Shown one piece after another: positions 39,314 through 40,293 of a stretch of 40,293 bases of DNA. The notes beneath the pieces are model-generated. The model did no database searches and was not told the DNA's origin. It saw only the letters and a program-made list of their open reading frames with translations. Source of the stretch: Mycobacterium colombiense (lineage in GTDB: Bacteria > Actinomycetota > Actinomycetes > Mycobacteriales > Mycobacteriaceae); contig NZ_LZKI01000171.1 in assembly GCF_001672755.1 (NCBI RefSeq), forward strand, positions 1 to 40,293, given 5' to 3'. How positions within the stretch are numbered: position 1 is the first letter of the stretch; each line of letters opens with the position of its first letter. Made by a program: the position numbers and the translations under genes.

Positions 39314-40293
39314 CTATTCCGGGTCGGCCACATCCTCATCGGCATCGTCGAGAACGGCACCGGCGACGCCGGCGGCGGGCGGCTCCAGCGGCAGCAGCAC
39401 GATGAACCGGGTGTCGCCGGGCCGCGATTCCACCCGCAGGTCCCCGCGATGCTTCTTCACCACGATGTTGAACGCCAGGTCCAGACCCAGCCCGGTGCCC
39501 TCGCCGAAGGGCTTGGTGGTGAAGAACGGCTCGAAGATGTGCTCGCGCACGTCCTCGGGTATCCCCGGCCCGGTGTCGCAGATTTCGATGCGGGCCAGCT
39601 TCTCGCCTTCCCGGCAGGTGCGGATGGTCAGCGTGCCCCCGGTGTCGCGCATCGCGGCGATCGCATTGTCGATGATGTTGGTCCACACCTGATTGAGATC
39701 ACCTGGGTAGCAAGGGATTTCGGGCAAAGTCTGGTCGAACTCCTTGACCACCGTGACGGCGGGCTGGGTGCCGGCGTCTTTGCCCGCGTCCTTGGTCAAT
39801 CGGTCGGCGAACATCACCAGCGTGCTGCGCAGCAGATCGTGCACGTTCGTCACCTGGAACGGGGCCCGATCCAGCTGCGAATACTGCTTGGCGTCGGCGA
39901 CCAGCGCCGAAATCCGTTTGCTCGCTTCGAGAATCTGGTTCATCAGCAGTTCGCTCTCGATGGTGTAGTTGATCCATCGGATCGCCTGCTCCAGCGACGT
40001 CGACGCGAGCTCCTGGCTGACCGCGGAAATCCGCTCCAGCCAATCGGTGTCGATGCCGCCCTCGACGAACGTCGGCGCGATGTCCCACCCGCCGTCGATG
40101 CCGTGGTCGTCCAGCCAGTCGCCGACGGCGTCCTCGCGGTCGGAGGTCTCCAGCGCGCTGAGATGTTGTGAGGCCGACTTGGCGACCTGTTCGGCGACCC
40201 GCTCCTGCAGCTGCACCAGCGCGCTCAGCGCCTCGGGGGTGATGGTGCCGTCGGCGAGCATCGCCAGCTTGTGGCGCATGTTGGCCACGCGTT
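39314..40293 (-). CDS. Sensor histidine kinase, C-terminal part
   Basis: The gene enters from the right edge; about 326 residues are visible and the N-terminus is missing. The ATP-binding domain is complete: N box LNQVWTNIIDNAIAAMRDTG, G1 box IEICDTGPGIPEDV, F box HIFEPFFTTKPFG, G2 box GEGTGLGLDLAFNIV. Upstream is a long helical region (LMNQILEASKRISALVADAK) in the place of the dimerisation domain, but no clear H box His with Glu/Asp was found in it. The N-terminal visible part (LADGTITPEALSALVQLQER) is helical. The protein may carry a sensory domain outside the window. No response regulator gene is visible downstream. It ends with an acidic tail (DDADEDVADPE). Confidence 0.85.
   Translation of the reverse strand, partial: RVANMRHKLAMLADGTITPEALSALVQLQERVAEQVAKSASQHLSALETSDREDAVGDWLDDHGIDGGWDIAPTFVEGGIDTDWLERISAVSQELASTSLEQAIRWINYTIESELLMNQILEASKRISALVADAKQYSQLDRAPFQVTNVHDLLRSTLVMFADRLTKDAGKDAGTQPAVTVVKEFDQTLPEIPCYPGDLNQVWTNIIDNAIAAMRDTGGTLTIRTCREGEKLARIEICDTGPGIPEDVREHIFEPFFTTKPFGEGTGLGLDLAFNIVVKKHRGDLRVESRPGDTRFIVLLPLEPPAAGVAGAVLDDADEDVADPE

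Noticed and set aside
1..40293. CRISPR arrays, tRNA/rRNA genes, transposases, phage genes
   Set aside because: No regularly spaced repeats, no recognisable structural RNA sequence and no transposase or phage-like protein was found on either strand.

Overview
The window is high-GC actinobacterial DNA and almost certainly comes from a non-tuberculous Mycobacterium, most likely a slow grower related to the M. avium complex. The evidence is the gene order secY-adk-mapA-sigL-rslA, a mmsA-fadE9-mmsB operon, a rmlB-rmlC pair beside an Rv3463-like gene, and fucA-serA2-xylB-Rv0730-like genes next to Rv0731c-type methyltransferases. These blocks are separate in M. tuberculosis (Rv0725c-Rv0737, Rv0751c-Rv0753c, Rv3463-Rv3465) but lie together here. 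Family names are from recall of these proteins; no search was run.

Layout. 1-1288: broken SAM-methyltransferase genes around a perfect 77-bp inverted repeat (1-77 and 536-612). This looks like a fold-back junction, either a rearrangement or an assembly/library chimera. 1385-3420: short-chain dehydrogenase and zinc alcohol dehydrogenase. 3399-7099: fucA, serA2, xylB and a GNAT protein. 7103-9888: three tandem Rv0731c-type methyltransferases. 10168-14196: secY-adk-mapA, then sigL and its anti-sigma gene rslA, with a SigL-type promoter in front of sigL. 14211-24371: an accessory block that reads like a small specialised-metabolite cluster. It holds an FAD monooxygenase, a DUF4389 membrane protein, a methyltransferase, an ABC exporter, a ThDP enzyme, a SRPBCC protein, a KAS III-like enzyme lacking the usual His, and a HisC-like aminotransferase. 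A MarR regulator follows at 24380-24886.

24897-28517: the valine/propionate catabolic operon mmsA-fadE9-mmsB. 28622-33091: a flavoprotein, then an ECF sigma factor, a Rieske iron-sulfur protein anchored in the membrane, a cupredoxin lipoprotein, a Tat-type metallophosphoesterase and a four-helix membrane protein. The sigma factor and Rieske genes overlap and probably form a sigma/redox-sensing pair. This is the best candidate in the window for an undescribed system. 33157-35595: two tandem acyltransferase-3 genes plus the decayed tail of a third. 35921-39285: rmlC, rmlB and two F420-type luciferase-like oxidoreductases. 39314 to the right edge: C-terminal part of a sensor histidine kinase.

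Most genes are packed with 1-4 bp ATGA/GTGA overlaps, so operons are easy to see. The only stretch over 300 bp without a gene is 35596-35920. No tRNA, rRNA, CRISPR array, insertion sequence or prophage gene was seen.
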